Shown here one piece after another: positions 63,170 to 64,000 of a stretch of DNA of 64,000 nt. Position numbers and translations under genes: made by a program. How positions within the stretch are numbered: position 1 is the stretch's first letter; each line of letters begins with the position of its first letter. This stretch comes from Sneathiella sp. HT1-7 (GTDB taxonomy: Bacteria > Pseudomonadota > Alphaproteobacteria > Sneathiellales > Sneathiellaceae), in contig NZ_JAJFZN010000001.1 of NCBI RefSeq assembly GCF_020731145.1, positions 372,001 through 436,000 of the forward strand. The letters run 5' to 3'. The notes under the pieces were generated by a model. The model made no database searches. It saw only the letters and a list, made by a program, of their open reading frames with translations, and had not been told where the DNA came from.

Positions 63170-64000
63170 GAGGATACTCCTTCCTCAATTTCATGCTCCA
63201 CTTCTTCCACCTCATCATCCGCCACTCCGAGATAGGCAGCAATGACGCTTGGATCATTGCGTATTTCCTCCGGCGTGCCGTCAGCGATTTTCTTGCCATA
63301 GTCGAGTACTATAATATGATCAGAAATTCCCATAACCACATTCATATCATGCTCGATCAAGAGAACCCCGGTATCGCGCTCCTTGCGGATAAAGAGAAGC
63401 AGTTTGTTCAGCTCTTCCGATTCTCGCGGGTTCAGGCCCGCTGCCGGTTCATCAAGGCATAGCAATTTCGGTTTCGTGCACATGGCGCGGGCAATCTCAA
63501 GCTTGCGTTGCTCTCCGTATGGCAGATCTCCCGCCGCATCATCTGCACGGGCCGTCAGACCTGTTTGCTCCATCCAGTATTTGGCCAACTCTACCGCTTC
63601 CTTTTCGGCTTTTTTATAACCGCTTAGTCCGAATATCCCGCCAAATGTATAACTGGAGGCAATCATCAGAGGGTTATGCTGACCCACCATCAAATTTTCG
63701 AGTACTGTCATCCCGCCGAACAGCCTGATATTCTGGAAAGTCCGCGCAACCTTCGCCACTTTCGGAATTTTAAAATCGTCCATTCGTTCAAGAAGGAATT
63801 TCGCTCCGTCTTCGTGCCGCGCTGTAATCCGTCCTTCTGTCGGCTTGTAAAAACCAGTAATGCAGTTGAACACCGTGGTCTTGCCCGCACCATTCGGACC
63901 GATCAGCGCAGTGATATCGCGCCGGTCAACATCGAAGGAAAGGTCATCAACGGCAAGCAAGCCGCCAAAGCGCATGTTCAGATGCTCAACAGTTAGTACG
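63166..64000 (-). CDS. livG: branched-chain amino-acid ABC transporter ATPase LivG, 5' end beyond the window
   Basis: At least 277 codons are present. Walker A GPNGAGKTTVFNCITGF, LivG-type long insert after the Q-loop, signature YGEQRKLEIARAM (an imperfect SGGQ, normal for LivG) and Walker B LLCLDEPAAGLNP. An internal ATG exists at 63975, but the frame stays open to the window edge with VLTVEHLNMRFGGLLAVDDL, which is the usual LivG N-terminus, so the true start lies outside. The permease genes livH and livM probably lie further right. Confidence 0.95.
   Translation of the reverse strand, partial: VLTVEHLNMRFGGLLAVDDLSFDVDRRDITALIGPNGAGKTTVFNCITGFYKPTEGRITARHEDGAKFLLERMDDFKIPKVAKVARTFQNIRLFGGMTVLENLMVGQHNPLMIASSYTFGGIFGLSGYKKAEKEAVELAKYWMEQTGLTARADDAAGDLPYGEQRKLEIARAMCTKPKLLCLDEPAAGLNPRESEELNKLLLFIRKERDTGVLLIEHDMNVVMGISDHIIVLDYGKKIADGTPEEIRNDPSVIAAYLGVADDEVEEVEHEIEEGVSS

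Overview
The window is chromosomal DNA from an alphaproteobacterium. Supporting signs are the order rpmH-rnpA-yidD-yidC-engB-argB, a short 4.5S-type SRP RNA beside dnaX, a membrane-anchored CycM-type cytochrome c, a DUF2336 protein, and several yej, liv and ynj-type ABC systems. GC content is moderate. A lineage near Sneathiella or other Rhodospirillales-like marine bacteria would fit, but the genus cannot be fixed from the sequence alone. I see no prophage, insertion sequence, CRISPR array, tRNA or rRNA.

Layout. 1-300: start of a leftward gene cut by the window edge, behind a cobalamin riboswitch. 454-6449: a peroxiredoxin-glutaredoxin fusion, a peptide-type binding protein with a P1 aminopeptidase, gamma-glutamyltransferase and trans-aconitate methyltransferase. 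6539-11126 (leftward): a lipoprotein, an orphan histidine kinase, a tiny secreted Cys-rich repeat protein, a mercuric-reductase-like flavoprotein and a TVP38/DedA-type membrane protein. 11307-15552 (rightward): the ribosome, RNase P and membrane-insertase block through argB. 15561-31157: housekeeping genes (lysine/DAP, tRNA modification and formylation, deformylase, rmuC-recR-ybaB-dnaX, SRP RNA, nudC, yhhQ, pheA, kdsB). 31300-41855: cytochrome c, hisN-like phosphatase, a yej microcin/peptide ABC transporter with two tandem binding proteins, a 2-hydroxyacid dehydrogenase and a LysE exporter. 41859-48326 (leftward): M17 aminopeptidase, a TAXI binding protein without its membrane partner, and a small signalling block (atypical receiver, PilZ, secreted HExxH protein, a protein with a CheY-binding-like tail, a small membrane protein), then MarR. 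48428-53834: glcG-like gene, malate synthase G, divergent IclR, guanine deaminase and Lrp. 54049-60814: an ynjBCD-like ABC transporter, an XRE regulator, a fatty-acid desaturase and a signal-less PhnD-like protein. 60879-64000: a branched-chain amino-acid ABC operon running off the right edge.

Themes. Much of the non-housekeeping DNA concerns import and breakdown of peptides, amino acids and purines (four peptide or TAXI binding proteins, P1 and M17 peptidases, GGT, liv, guanine deaminase). Convergent gene pairs are packed very tightly; five overlap by exactly 4 bp at their stop codons. The points most worth following are the Cys-rich repeat protein with its terminator just ahead of a kinase gene, the receiver/PilZ/HExxH/CheY-tail block, a 30-bp perfect palindrome at 44398-44427, and two binding-protein genes that seem to lack a standard start codon at the proper distance from a good ribosome binding site (ATT inferred).
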